This document shows, in pieces, positions 48,723 through 61,145 of a DNA stretch of 64,000 nucleotides; position 1 is the stretch's first letter, and each line of letters opens with the position of its first letter. Source of the stretch: Paramacrobiotus metropolitanus (taxonomy: Eukaryota; Tardigrada; Eutardigrada; Parachela; Macrobiotidae). The position numbers were made by a program, and so were the translations under genes. The stretch is from the NCBI RefSeq assembly GCF_019649055.1, contig NW_026570241.1:496001-560000 (forward strand). The letters are read 5' to 3'. The notes below the pieces were generated by a model, which did not search any database, was not told the DNA's origin, and worked only from the letters and a program-made list of their open reading frames with translations.

Positions 48723-48924
48723 TTTGCCTCAGGTAACACCGCAACAGACAGTTCAAGCATGCTTGTTCTGTGCTTATACTTGTACAACGTATGCTCGGGT
48801 AGGTACGATACGATATCACGTTTCAGTCACTTTTACTGGTACCTTACCGTACCGTACGGCTGCTGGATATTGTTGCAGTACTTATTTGGTTATGAGATGC
48901 AAAGTTAACACCGTATATTAGAAA

Positions 48925-49164
48925 ATGGGTGCTTCACTTAGTCAGATATTGACGACAGGGACCACTGCAGCAGCCGCCAGAAATATGATCGCCGCGAAAC
49001 ATTGTCCAAATAGACTGCTATCCAAATACCGGGGATGCCTGCTTGGCGCGTTGGTTGGCGACTGTCTGGGACGGATGTTTGAGAACTCGCCGCCACCAGT
49101 ACGCGTGTCTGCCATCGAAGATGCGATTAACAAACGAACTAGAAAACGTAAGCTGCGTAGCGGA
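48925..49164 (+). pseudogene. ARH3-like second copy, first exon only
   Basis: ATG 48925 starts MGASLSQILTTGTTAAAAR and continues to KYRGCLLGALVGDCLGRMF and VRVSAIEDAIN, homologous to the first exon of the pseudogene at 46.5 kb and to the N-terminus of ARH3. It ends at a GTAAGC donor (about 49150) in phase 1, as expected from the acceptor of the other copy. The exon is intact, but no YTDDTA exon follows within the next 2 kb, so it is a truncated duplicate or has very distant exons. Confidence 0.6.
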
Positions 49165-49170
49165 TTTTGA

Positions 49171-50850
49171 CAGTATCGTTGATAACTTTTAGCCCCGTAG
49201 TTTGCAATATTAAGTTGATAATCTAAATAAATAAAGCGACTCATCACAATTCATAACAATATTAGTCGGAGGGGATTACCAAGCGACGGGTGAAGAGAGT
49301 AAGGTATGCATTGTCCGTTATTCGGCCAGTACTTGTTTGGAATGGCGGGACTACTTTGGGAATCCTCCTGCTGCAGCATCGGGTACGGTTTCTGACCACC
49401 CCAAATGAGAATATCGCCCGTTGTTAGCGATTCTTCAGATTGGTTCGTGGACGCATGAATTCTGCTTCTCCAGTCTGTATGGAGAAATCATGTTTTTGAC
49501 ACACCAGTTGACAAGTTGCATACGCAACTGCCAAACTTCAGAAGGCATTTACAAAAGTGCCTCTTGCAACTGCAAGTTATGGTCATGAATTCAAAAGAAA
49601 TACCACAGAAAAAAGTGTGTTTGGGGTGGAAGTATACCATATTTACTAGGATCAGAAAATGTATAGGCAAACCTGATGGTAATTCCGCACAATCAGCCAG
49701 CTGCAAGTGGATAAACCAATACACAATACAGCAACAAAAGACGGACAGCTTGTAGGGTGCCATTTTTATGACATAAAATTAGCTTTCTCTGAGTACGAGT
49801 AGTGATTTATGTAATCGCACGGTAACTTTTAAAAGATTGACAGGTTCGACAAGAATACTGACTGTTTAATACTGCTTTTTGCTAAAATACAGCAAAGACA
49901 AGACACTACGTACATATTATGGCAAAAATTAAAAAAGCCGCCTTGACTTGTAGGCGTTCGTGTGATGACAGGAAGCGATTACCGCTAATCGACATACTTC
50001 CACACATCTGATAATGCTCACAAGTCAGCATACAGATACATGGAGCAATATTGAATCTCTGCAAATTAAATAGGATTTATTACGACCCGTTTAACCAGAT
50101 TCTTTAGAAAAGCGCAAGCACTTTGAATGTTTCTGTACTCAAATCCGTAAATGATGAGGAATGCGAGGAGTTCTAAAAACGAACGAACGACGCAACAATC
50201 GAACGACGCAACAATTACAGTACATTGGCCATCACCTAAATAGTGTTAGGCCGGCCCGATATGGCTATTGCATATAGATATTTTTTAATTTCTTTAAAGC
50301 CTATAGATGTTTATAGGTATGTATCTGTACATATATTTAATGTAAATTACGCTAACAACTTTTTTAGTCTTACGTTTTACTCTTCATCTGGCACATTGCA
50401 CCGAAACGTTAACATCTTATTTGCGCCTGATAATATAACTTCAGGCAGCTTCGTATTCCTGTTGACACAGCATATGTCCCCCTGTTTCAGATGAGCCATC
50501 AAAACTCTGACTTCAAGAAAACGTTTCCGCGTCAGATTTTGGCAATAGAGTCTTAACAACACTTAAACATTCATCTCAAAATACTTACTTTTTTTAAGTA
50601 CAGATACAGTCGTTCAGAGTAGCTTGAGATTTTCCTAATTGTATACCCAAAAATCCAATTTAAATTTTAAGAAAATTCGAAGCGCTTTGTACGTAATTCA
50701 AAAATCCGCGAAATGGAAAATTTGAAATATAGAAATTAGCCGTGCATGCGGCCAACGCCCGTACAGAAATCACGTGCCCGTAGCCAACACCCGTGGACAC
50801 CAAAAGGTCACCCGTGCACGCAGCCATAATATGTGAGTATTAGTAATCCT
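49171..50850. other. Intergenic stretch, no gene seen
   Basis: Searched by eye for further ARH3 exons; none found. AT-rich with no other recognisable feature. Confidence 0.5.
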
Positions 50851-50854
50851 GGAA

Positions 50855-51280
50855 CCGACGGGTCTATCACCAAGTGCGGCGATTCGACCTGACGGCATGA
50901 CGCTTATTCCAGTCCGTCAGGGAAAGTCTGTTGTATGGGATGTCACAAGCTGGTGTACAGTAGCCGATTCCCATGTCCACGGAAGTTCGAAAAAGGCAGG
51001 AAGTGTGGCTCACCTGGCAGAAAATGAGAAGCGACGGAAGTACTCTCCACTGGAAAGTAGACACCTTTTCTATCCCTTAGTTGTTGAAACGTTCGGTGTA
51101 TTCGGCCCAGCTTTAAGTGAATTTGTACATTTTATGGGCCGTAAAACTCGTGAATTAACTGGAGAAGCGCGTTCTACTGCTTTTATGAAGCAACGTTTTA
51201 GTTTGGCCACTGCTGTGTTAAGTACGTTGCCTTTTAACCCGCTGGCGGATAGAGATTTTGGTTGTTTTTTTAATGTTTAA
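50855..51280 (+). mobile_element. LINE-type reverse transcriptase C-terminal remnant
   Basis: The frame reads IRPDGMTLIPVRQGKSVVWD then VTSWCTVADSHV, KKAGSVAHLAENEKRRKYSP, YPLVVETFGVFGP and MGRKTRELTGEARSTAFMKQ then RFSLATAV. This is the same C-terminal module as at 48.5 kb, here more complete at its N-terminal side (RPDGMTLxPWxxGKSLVWDVT in other invertebrate elements). It starts abruptly near 50855 with no reverse transcriptase upstream, a 5'-truncated copy. Confidence 0.75.
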
Positions 51281-51887
51281 ATTTTAACTGTAAAGTAGTG
51301 TGCCCGCGCTTGCACTTTTTGTTGTTATGGCGGCTATTGCCCAATAAACAATACTTAGTAATCCTTGAAGAGTTGCGCAGCGCATTACCTGCAGGTTTAC
51401 GCAGGCCAACTGGCTTCTGTTTGTGAATGCTGAAAGCGAATCAGACATCAGTTTTGTTTCCGTCGCTTCTGCAATTGCTGCATGGTAGCACGTACAGTAT
51501 AAACTATAAAGTGTTGTTCAATCCATGCACCTTCTTCGCAAGGCTTCTTAGATCTTTCCGAGTCCGATGACTCTTTCCATCACTAACTTAGTTTGCATTC
51601 AGTCTGTAATAAATTCCTGTAATCTCCTTCCTGTCCATCGACGATGAAGAGCTAAATCTTGCTCTTTTGTTTAAAGGTTTGAAAAATGTGTGTAATCCTG
51701 TTTCATTTTTATGTACACGTATAACTTAAGATAACAGTACCTGTACCGCTATATTTACTTACATCTCAAGCATTAATTCAAAAATTGCCCTTATTATGTT
51801 CTATTTTCATTCTTGATTCCGTTCCTCGGTATATTTTCTTATTTTCACACCAGTGCAAGAATATTCGCTGCGGGTGCAGTAATAACC

Positions 51888-53118
51888 TCAAGAAATTACA
51901 CTAAGATAAACTTCTTGCATCACCCACTCGTGGAAAAGGTCATCTATCTTAAACCAACACTGATAGCTGCCAGTATCACTTTCTCTTACGTCAAATATCG
52001 TTAAAGTTGACAGGCATCGACACTTGAGATCTAGGTCATGCTCGGTCAGTACACCTAATCTCGACCCTTGCCGGGATTCCATTCTTGCCCCGAATGCTCT
52101 GATTCCCGGCGCGATTATCAGATAATCTTCGTTTCTCCACATAAACCGCTTTTCCAAAGAACCGCGTAATGTCCAGAATTTGACAAAACACCGCAGACGA
52201 ATATCATCACCAACTTTGGCTGTCACATTTTGCATTGGCGGCTGAAACACTTCTAAGGCCGTTAGCTGAGGACTAACTAAATACGTCTGGGTCAATACCC
52301 ACTGGTTGTCGTTAAACCTGACACAATCGTATGTTCCGCTGTGTATATGGGAAAAGTTCCCCAGTTCTACCAGGAACGAATCCGTTACACGATCTGGTCG
52401 TATTATCATTTCCCGTAGTAATTTCTTAGTGTCACATTGGGACGTGCAATTACAGCAAACAAAGCCATCATCCCGGTTCTCACGCTTTCGACGGCGTTTG
52501 CTGGTAAAATTGTGTGATTGCCCGTTGAACAATATTTGTGAGGACGCCGGTTGTGGATTCGGGGAAAGGTTAACGTTGCTTCCGCTACAACGAAACACAA
52601 CCGTGCTCCCTGTTGTTGCCCGGATAATGTTCCCAGTTGACCCCTGGTTGCTCGAAAAGTTACCGTCTTGCGACAAATGTCGTAGGTGGTAAATGCCGTT
52701 GCTTCCACTGGCAATTGCTTGGTTCAGCAGGTCGATGACTAAGCAGAATTAGCATGGCTGTTAGCTTAAGACTTAATTAAGATGGGTATATCTGCTTGAG
52801 TACGCTTCAAAATCTTAGCATGAAATTTTCAAAAAAATTAAACTAATCATATCAGGCTCGTTATTCTGCTCAACATTAACCTGACCATATAACTGATATA
52901 AGCTGTGTTGTTTATCATTAATCTAATAACGAAAATGCGGAATTTTGCAAACAGTTTTTCTATCGGGAGATACGGAGCTATCTGTACATACTTGTCTTTC
53001 GATTTCGTCGTGGCTGCACTGAACATGCGTGGAAATACTGAAATATTAAGCAGAAGCAAAGTGTACTCGATAGCATTTTCAAAGCCATCAATTCAAAAAG
53101 CATAACGAAATAAGTCAT
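51888..53118 (-). CDS. Secreted-type protein with two Ig domains
   Basis: Exon 52738-51888 holds two Ig-like domains. The first runs from VVFRCSG to SGTYDCVRF with a basic insertion (SKRRRKRENRDDG). The second runs from IRLRCFVKF to SDTGSYQCWF with the usual Trp (FMWRN). A phase-1 acceptor (CTGCTTAG) links it to an upstream exon ending at 52992 with a GTATGT donor, also phase 1. That exon encodes a signal peptide (LSSTLCFCLIFQYFHACS). The start could be the ATG at 53118 or the one at 53076, which best fits the signal peptide and gives 311 aa. Several N-glycosylation sites are present (NFSS, NFTS, NCTS, NFSH, NVTA). The frame stops after YLSVIS with no transmembrane helix, so it is secreted unless another exon is missed. 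No orthologue recognised. Confidence 0.7.
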
Positions 53119-53169
53119 CCTAGAAAACAGACTGGGTAAATAACTCAACTCCGAGTTTACTCCCGTCAT

Positions 53170-54109
53170 ACAGCAAAGGCATTCGTTCTAAAGTACCATG
53201 TATAAACAATTTCATCATTAAATTTATTTTTAATAATGGTTCGTTTAAATTGTTAAGCAAAATATTCCGTTATGTTCTATTACAGCAGGTTTATAGGTTA
53301 CCAGCTACCCTGATGAAACTCTAAACCTTATTTCTATCTATATCTGTAATTATATCTATATCTACATGTAGATTTGCAAGAACTGGTTCTGAAAAAGTTG
53401 CACTGGTTTGAGATTCAAAAATTGTTTTGGAATTGTGCAAGATCCTAGAATATTCTGGGAGGTTTTAGACAGGTCACTAATAGCAGTATGAGCACATTTT
53501 CTAATTTTGGCGTTACGAATTGGAAGTGCTTAGCAACAAAAAATTATTTTAATTTTATTTAAATTTTAAATCAAATTCATTTTTTTAAATATCTCTAAAC
53601 AATTTTAATTAAAGTTTCCAGCGATATGACCCCACGCAGCGGGGTCATCACCTCTGCACATATAGTACTTTGGAACTCCTGCTTACATTTTTAAAAAAAG
53701 TAACCAACCCGTATATCCTTTCCCTATCTTTTACTTTGACACTATGACACTCGTACGAACCTTTCACTCTGTGGACTACCTTTGACTCGGTACACTATCT
53801 TATCGAGCACCACCTTTGACTCCGTACACTACCACTCAGCACCATGCCTTTATTTGCGTGCACGACCTTTTGTTCAAAAATTTTTCCTTTTCATGTAAAC
53901 CATCATCAACAGTTATAAAATCGAGTTCCTGCGTGCAAGCAACTCCCGGCGCCCGTGTGTCGGTTTTTTCTTCGCAGGGTTTGGCACGCCGTTTTTGAAC
54001 GAATTTTCGACCCATTTTCGCAGACTCTCCCTGCATAAGAATTTGCCACTGGGTCTTTTCCACAAAGGGCAACCGTTGCCGCAAACGCGTAAAACCCGAA
54101 CAAACCCGA
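53170..54109. other. Intergenic, small repeats only
   Basis: Contains an ATGACCCC/GGGGTCAT hairpin (53626-53648, 7-nt loop) and two copies of a ~38-bp unit near 53775-53850 (ACCTTTGACTCGGTACACTA). No gene seen. Confidence 0.5.
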
Positions 54110-54495
54110 ATACAAACGGATACAGATTTCGAGCACCCGGCTGATCGCTTGGCGAATACACAAAAATGATTTATTCAAAATTGCTATAACTTTATTCAGC
54201 CATCATGCGCGATAACTTGTTTGGTATTATTGGCAGATCTCATGAACCAGATCCTGTTGTAACAGGGATTTCATCCAGAACCGGTTCCTGTTAAAACAGG
54301 ACACGATCTGGTTCTAGATAAATTTTGCGAACCAATGCGTGAACAGATGAAAAAACATTTGGGAAGATTTTGATACCAAAAAAGTTGTCGCGCATCGTGG
54401 CTGAAGAAAGTTACAGCCATTTTAAATCAATCAATTTTGCGTATTCGCCAAGCGATCCGCTGGGTGCTTGAAATCTGCATCCCTTTGTGCTCGTA
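54110..54495. mobile_element. Foldback element with ~150-bp arms
   Basis: Left-arm landmarks GATCGCTTGGCGAATAC, TCAGCCATCATGCGCGA and ACCAGATC return inverted as GATCTGGT, TCGCGCATCGTGGCTGA and GTATTCGCCAAGCGATC, about 80-85% complementary, folding around 54280. No coding sequence. Confidence 0.7.
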
Positions 54496-54575
54496 AGGCG
54501 ATCCTTTGAAATCATACATTCGGATCGGGAAGCGCGCAGCCTCAAGTCTCTCGAACGTTTTTTTTTATTAGGTTC

Positions 54576-55145
54576 CCTATGGAAAATTAGGAATTTTTCA
54601 AGACTAAGCTTGACTTAAACTAACCACGCGTTAGTTTATCCATAAAAACCCAGGAAAAATATGTTTTGAACGGTAAGCTTGTATGAATACAAGGTATGCC
54701 TGGTATGCAAAACCCTCTTGGACGGAAACTAATATTTGACCTCCCCACGATTTTTTCTTGAACCTGTGACCACTGGCTATTTTTTAACTTTTTTCATTAA
54801 ATGGTCCGTGCGATTCCGATTTTTCTCTACATTATTGCACTAATTGCTGCCTCCGTGGCAACAGTTTGTTTTACTCGTAACTCGTAAGAATGTACTGCCG
54901 TACCACACTACCACTGTACCAGCATCTAAAGAACGTCATTATATTAAGTACTCCATTTCTATATGTAAGAACCTGTCAAAATTTCTTCTGGCCAAGGCCT
55001 TCAAAACAAAATAAAAATTCAGAAGGCACACCTATGGAATTTTAGGAATTTTTCAAGACTAAGCTTGACTTAAACTGACCACGCGTTGATTTATCCATAA
55101 AAACCCAGGAAAAATACGTTTTGAGCGGTAAGCTTGTCTGAATAT
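54576..55145. repeat. Pair of ~115-bp direct repeats
   Basis: 54576-54690 and 55031-55145 are about 93% identical (CAAGACTAAGCTTGACTTAA, CCAGGAAAAATA, GGTAAGCTTGT). They are 340 bp apart in the same orientation. There is no TG...CA end or other LTR sign, so they may be fragments of one dispersed repeat. Confidence 0.75.
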
Positions 55146-55164
55146 AGAGATAGAGACATAACAT

Positions 55165-55554
55165 TAGTCTATTACATCAAGATGCCTTCCCGACTGTTGA
55201 CGGTTTGACTGTTGGGATGAGAGTCCATTGAGATTAGCGCAGCAACTGTGATTTGCCGTATGAAATAGGCCACACACACAACTTTGAAAACGTTATGCCG
55301 AAATGAAAAGCAAGTCGGGTGCCGAAATGAAAAGCAAGTCCCGACTTGCTTTTCATTTCGGCACAGCACTCTGAGCCACACTCACATAGATGCCAGCTCG
55401 CTCCCATAGATAACTTCACGTCGCGTTCATAGTTATCGTCATGGCAGTTCATCTGCTACCACGGTAATGGTTGTTTTGCGTTATTTCAGCGGACTTTGGC
55501 CCCAACAGTTTACCCGGCAACAGTCGGGAAGGCATCGTCATGTAATGGACTATT
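55165..55554. mobile_element. Foldback element with ~52-bp terminal inverted repeats and internal hairpin
   Basis: The end at 55165-55216 (ATGCCTTCCCGACTGTTG) returns inverted at 55501-55554 (CAACAGTCGGGAAGGCAT). Inside, 55319-55340 and 55343-55364 are a perfect 22-bp hairpin with a 2-nt loop, and a third copy of the same GCCGAAATGAAAAGCAAGTC word lies directly upstream at about 55297. Confidence 0.75.
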
Positions 55555-56100
55555 GTCGAAATCGTTTAGAAGTATGGTAGTCCACCGAGTGAAAGGTAAT
55601 TGAAGTTGGCGTTTTGTCGCTAACTTGTTTTAACGACGTGAGAGAAACGCCGGCATGGCTGATCTCATTCTGTGGCTACGAACAATAGCTTTGTTCGGAT
55701 CACCTATCGCCTTTCTTTGATTGCGTGGAATGTGAAGCATGTAGCGTTGGAGCTGCTCCATTACCTGAGCTAGCCAGCCTGGCCATTGGCCAATTCACCG
55801 GAAAGCTGCCTGCCTGTTTCCTTTCGCTCAGTTGAAGATGGCCTAGTTAGGTTGACTGCATTCGCTGGTTGTGTGGCACTATCTGTGTCTGGCATTTTGT
55901 CTTTTGCAGGCGGACTGGAATTTAGAAGTTGTTCAGTGATTGTTGAGTGTGTATTTGCCGTGTTATTCATTTTACCCGCCATCCCACCCTGATGCTTGCT
56001 TCTAATGTATTCCATGTATTTTTTTTCGTTACTTAGCAAACTCTGTCCGCAGCGCTGTACAAAATTATGATTAAAGGTCTGACCTCACTCGCGCAGCTCT
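55555..56100. other. No gene supported
   Basis: A minus-strand frame (56039-55770) of low complexity has no recognisable domain, so I did not call it. Confidence 0.4.
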
Positions 56101-56139
56101 CTCGCTATGGTACGCGCAGAACCGCACCGGAAGGCAGTC

Positions 56140-56310
56140 TCCTACCCTGGTCACGAATCAGGTGGTGGTCCCAACTCCCTGGGTGGGAGTCACCTGGCCA
56201 CGTATCAGGTGTCGCCAACCTCCCTGGCCACGAATTAGAGAGGACACCTGGCCACGCATCAGGTGTCTGCGATGGCATACACGCGCATACGCATACGCAT
56301 ACACTCCTTC
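56140..56310. repeat. Degenerate minisatellite (CCTGGCCACGNATCAGGTG) and CGCATA microsatellite
   Basis: Four imperfect copies of CCTGGYCACGNATYAGRTG at about 24-48 bp spacing run from 56147 to 56265, followed by (CGCATA)n around 56280-56300. Confidence 0.7.
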
Positions 56311-56440
56311 CCGGTGGTCGTGGATGTTCTGACGATACCACGAGACTCCGCGGCCGAGCTGAGGCTGGCCATTTGCCCCAAACCATTTGTCGGCGTTTCT
56401 CGAACATAGGCGTTAACGTGGATTGGTTGTCTACCGAATG

Positions 56441-59400
56441 AATGGTGTTGTCGAATGTAGTTTACTGTACCAGATGAAAGGTAGTTGGCCGAAAAGTACT
56501 TTACTGGTTGTCTTCGGATAACACCGAATTCACACGGCGATTAGTGGAAGACTGAATTAGAATAATCCAGAGGATGCGCAGAGTCAAAACGCGGACTTAC
56601 ATCGAGCATCTGCGACGTACATCGAAACGAGAAATAGGCGTACCAAGTCCCAATTGGCTGGGCTTCGATGTAAGTCGCTTTTTGCTCGATGTCTGTCGGT
56701 GGGCGTCGACGAAAACCGTTACGAACATGGGCGTACCTTGTAACGGGTCTAAGCGACGCCCAGGTACTTACAAACTTCGCGTTTCCGCGATTTTTATTGG
56801 TGGGTCAGCATTCTGAGTTAGATCGAGGCTGCCCACCGCCAATAGCAAAATTCAAAACCACGTGATCGTTTCTCCATACTTTGGGCTGACAGCGACGGTT
56901 ACACAGTAAAACGACAGGGTTTTCCGTCTTTTTTTAAGTTTTTTAAGTTCTTGTCTTCTAGTTTGCTGTTGAAATCAGAAATATGAAGCTGATATGCATC
57001 TATAGTGCAGGGAAGCCAGTATTCTGGGAATCCAGATAAGACGGTGCAGTATAGTGTTTGGCCAGATGCACTCCTGTTTATACTGATCGCTTGCTACCTG
57101 ATTATCGTTCAATTTAAAATAATTTGAATCCCACCGCAGCTGACTAGCGTATTACAAATTGATTCCGACTTGCCAAAAGGTCCTTGAATCCTTGTGGCTG
57201 TCTCTAACGATTTGTGGTATACTTGTCATGTATTGCTGGCATTTGCTGCCGTCGTATCGCAGGGAACCCTGCGCGCTGGCTACCCAGCTGTGGGTGTTGG
57301 TTGCAGTTTACTGCATTCTGTGCTTGAGTTCCTGATCGGATGTGGAAACCCGACTACGATTTATACTCCTGGACAACTCCATTTTTGGTTTTTCATCCTA
57401 TATTTTGACAGAAAATTGTATGTTTTGCTTGACCGTGTGGCGGGTTCCCGCTATGATCTGGTTACCCAGAAGTATTGTTAGTATATCTTGTTGTTTTCTT
57501 TTTTTATTTAGTTTAAAATAATACTGCATAGCAGTACCTTAGCGCGCCTTGTTTTGGTACTTTTAAACAGGTTATGTGTCTTTGTTTAACTTTTAGAAAC
57601 GTAGTGCTACAGTTTATCGTTAGAAGCATAATGTCAGCACAGCACGCATACATATTACATGTCAGTCTGTATGTCCTGACTGTTGTGCGCATGCGGTCGA
57701 GTTTAGCCCGTACATACATACATGCAAGATGCGTAAACGGGCGCGGTTTTGCGTTCGATGTCTGTATGTAAAGGGTGAAAAACGTTGTAAGTAAGTCCCC
57801 GAAGCGCCTGTGCGCATCTGGTCTAATAATATTATGCATTGTCCGCCTGTCGACAATTACTCGACGTATTGGGAAACCGGAATAATATGGTTGTTCATGT
57901 TGCCCATGTCCATAAATGTAGGCACCAAGCATTTGTAAGTAATCATTGCGAGGCTGTTTTGTGCTGATTGAGTGTACTTCGTTGTGATTTTATTTGCTTT
58001 TCTATAAGCGGAATGGGTACAATTAAAGTTATTATGACTGGAAGAAAAACATTGCGATTGCCAGTACAGTACGTACTACGTACTATACATACTCCTATGT
58101 GTGCAGGCCGCAGCAGCGTTAAAGCGTAATCTGCCGCTGCAAGCAAGTGATCAACGCTGCAGTGCATGTATCCTGCAGGACTTCGAAAGCCTACAAAAAA
58201 TTTAAATAATATGTAAAGGATGTCAGCAATACTGCCGTGATCCAAGATTCGCTTTGTTTTGTATCAATGTTACAACTGTCACGCGCGCAAGAAAGTATGT
58301 AATTCTCATGGACAGTTATCGGCATATGTAATGTTGTCGTCCAACTTTATCGTAATGTCGCAGTCGTATTCAGCGCCACAAGAAGCAATGAATTTATGCC
58401 TGCCTGTGGAATACCCGGCCATGGGCTAAGTGCAGCATAAGGTGACAAATGGGCAGAATGCGATGGTCGTTGTGTCACGTGTGCACTGCCTTTATCACAT
58501 CCCAATTGTGTTGCTGTCATTCTAAGCATTAAATCATAATTATTTAGCACGAGAAAATCATATCATCACGCAGTTGCCTTCGGTTGTTTACTTAACTGAA
58601 ACAAGTGTTACGTTATCGTTATCTTTTAACGAAAGTTGCTGCGCTTTTGTAGATTTTGCCGTTTGCCAGTAATTTGATCTTATATACAGTCCAGATTTAC
58701 GTGATGTTGGACCGGCCGACTACCGGGTACAATGGTCGATCGGACAAAAGGTCTTGTATAAAAATTCTTGTCTTTTTTTTCATTCGGTTGAGATATCGGT
58801 TGGCGGTTTTCGTTGGGAAATGTGCAAGGTGCAAGGTGCAATTGTCAGTATCAAAAGGCCGATGGCCAGCCGGAATAGGCTGTCTGAACACAGATAATGG
58901 TTGCACGCGTTATATGGTTATACTGTATACGTCTAACACCTTTATTGCGTCCATTGAAATGCTTATTTTAAAAAGTTGCAGTCTATCTGAAATCCACGTA
59001 GCTTTGTTTTAACCGAAATGTCTATCAGTTTATACGAAAAGGCTGAATGAAGGGTCAGCAACTATATAAACAAAGTGAACGCAGTTGGAAAGCGCATGGG
59101 AACTGGTCAAATTATTCGAAAGCACACTAATACACTTACATAATACAGCGCTATGGTAGCTAATTATTTAGTAACTGACCCTTTCCTGGCTTTAGGATCA
59201 GTCACTAGTGCAGTGAACACGTGAGCACACAGTACATATCTACGAGTAATAAGCTTTACAAACAGCAGAGTGTCTTGGTTTTGTTGTGGTTATTTTGCTG
59301 GTTTAACGAACATGATATTGTGATTCCTCTGTTACGCAACTTCGGAAGTTGCACTTCCACAGACCATGGTTGAGTCCAACCATGTAAATTAGAGGGCTGC

Positions 59401-59926
59401 TGGCAATGTTTTTGTTGTGGGTGGAACCGAGGCCACCACAATGTTTAAGTTTAAATTTTCTGCTGTTGCTGTCTGTTCAAGTGTATACTATATAAAAATT
59501 TATTCGGCAATGGCCAATTCAGGTAACAATGAGCTTGCGCAGGTAAAACTACTTAAAATGATTCAAAATTTAAACAGTAAAAACAGGCTGACACTGCTGG
59601 CCCCCCTTGGGGGCAGTGTATACTTGTATTGCTAAACAAATCAGTTGCGCAGAATTGCTATAAGGTTGGTGATATTTTTCAAATGAGATTTCTAGAAACT
59701 TGGTAGTTTTATCAACACAGAATAGCACCTGCAATATATACTGTAGTATTCCATAATCATTATAATTATTATAACATTCCATTTTTGGTTCCACCTGGCA
59801 TTCGGTACAACACGTACTATCAGCGGTTCGCATGGAGTGTATGAGCAACTGCTTAAAAGCGGCATAACTGCAGTATCTGCTGTACTCGTATTATTTTAAG
59901 CGTCGAATGTGCATCTGACAAAATAA
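56441..59926. other. 3.5-kb stretch without a supportable gene
   Basis: Reading frames at 56574-56816, 57194-57481, 57932-57513 (minus) and 58656-59012 have no recognisable similarity or splice support. Near 56590-56690, ACTTACATCGA and TCGATGTAAGT face each other, possibly a small foldback remnant. Confidence 0.4.
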
Positions 59927-60196
59927 GGGACCATCCATAAATTACGTAACGCAAGTAGGGGGTGGGGGGAGTCCTTGAAACGTTACGATATATGACGAAG
60001 GGGAGGGGGGCTTTAAAAAATTTGTTACGTTTTGTTGGAATTATGACGTCACAATGGTATAGCTTATGGACGGGTTTTGATTTTATTACATAACGCTTAG
60101 GGGAGCGGATCTCAGTTTTGTTAGCATTGGTGACACAGGGGGAGGGGAGTATTCAAAACCGTGAATTTTGGCGTTACGTAATTTATGGATGGCCCC
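59927..60196. mobile_element. Harbinger-like MITE, 270 bp
   Basis: The terminal inverted repeats GGGACCATCCATAAATTACG (59927) and CGTAATTTATGGATGGCCCC (to 60196) differ at one position in the outer ten. TAA flanks both ends (59924-59926, 60197-60199), a 3-bp target duplication expected of PIF/Harbinger. The GGG-CCATCCATAAATTACGTAACG end occurs in MITEs of many animals. The interior has G-rich runs. Confidence 0.8.
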
Positions 60197-60199
60197 TAA

Positions 60200-60940
60200 C
60201 AGTACGTACAGTACTTTGTATCTCCTTTAACTCACTTGGTATCGGGCCAGTCTACTAACAGCGATGCTGCGGTATGCACTTCGTCCTAGCGAAAACTTCG
60301 TCACATATGCAGCTGCTGTCATCGATTTTCTCTTGCCTATTCGTCAAACTCATTCATTAAGCTGTTATTCGACCTGATCCCACACCTCGAAAAAATTTCA
60401 TCCTAATATTACACCATTCTTGTATCACGGTTTTTTTCGTGCCGCCCCGCATAGCTCTTCCGGACATGTAATAATCGGCTATGGCGTATGCAGTGGGTAA
60501 GTGCCGTACTTTCGTCGTGATCGCCGTTGGAGATCCGTAACTACGTCTGCGGTGCTCGTTTTGATCTTTCACTCACTGGCGCAGGCGGCTCCATGTAAAA
60601 TCAATACTGTTATACTGATATTAAAACTAGGAAAATGCACCGAACTGTACATTGGTTGACCGGAGCGCAGCTCTTATTAGGGTTGAAGACTGAAAGTACC
60701 TGAAAGTACCTGTGAAAGTACCTGTACGTTAAATCGCGTGATCGCCGTTGGAGCAAAAAAAGGTTGGAGCAAAAAAAGGCGTTGGAGCATTAACAAAAAT
60801 ATACTCACAAAACGTTAAATTTTCTGCATTCGGATAAAGCAGGGCAAAACCAAAACGAATTACTCTGGTCGCGAAGTGAATATACAATACAATCGCAAAG
60901 TGAATATAATAGTATACAATAGAATATGAAATATTCCGTG
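60200..60940. other. Spacer with short local repeats
   Basis: A TGAAAGTACC word is repeated three times around 60690-60720 and GTTGGAGCAAAAAAAGG about twice around 60750-60780. No gene seen. Confidence 0.6.
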
Positions 60941-60954
60941 TATCCGGATGGAAC

Positions 60955-61145
60955 GGATCCGGCGCTCTTCCCGTTGTGAACGCTTGTTAACGATGAATGC
61001 GCAATCTACGAAGAAATTTCACTATGTAATAATAATAACAATAAAAATTGATTCTTTATTAGATAAAATCAGCTAAATATTAATTAGCGGTTGAGTTATC
61101 AATAAAACTACATGCAACAGACGCCCATTGCGCAGATCAAACATG
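60955..61145 (-). pseudogene. Decayed tail of a duplicated small membrane-protein gene
   Basis: 60955-61145 is a diverged tandem copy of 61230-61410 (shared CAATCTACGAA, GTAATAATAATAA, TTATCAATAAAAC words). Its minus-strand frame near 61145-61104 ends VVTCLICAMGVCC-stop, resembling MVACFAILFGVGCKFY-stop of the neighbouring gene. The rest of the coding sequence cannot be followed. Confidence 0.55.

Noticed and set aside
54576-55145. LTR pair of a short retrotransposon
   Set aside because: No TG/CA ends, primer-binding site, polypurine tract or coding sequence between the repeats.
57513-57932. 139-codon minus-strand frame
   Set aside because: Composition and content look random (low-complexity C, Y, R), with no domain or splice support.
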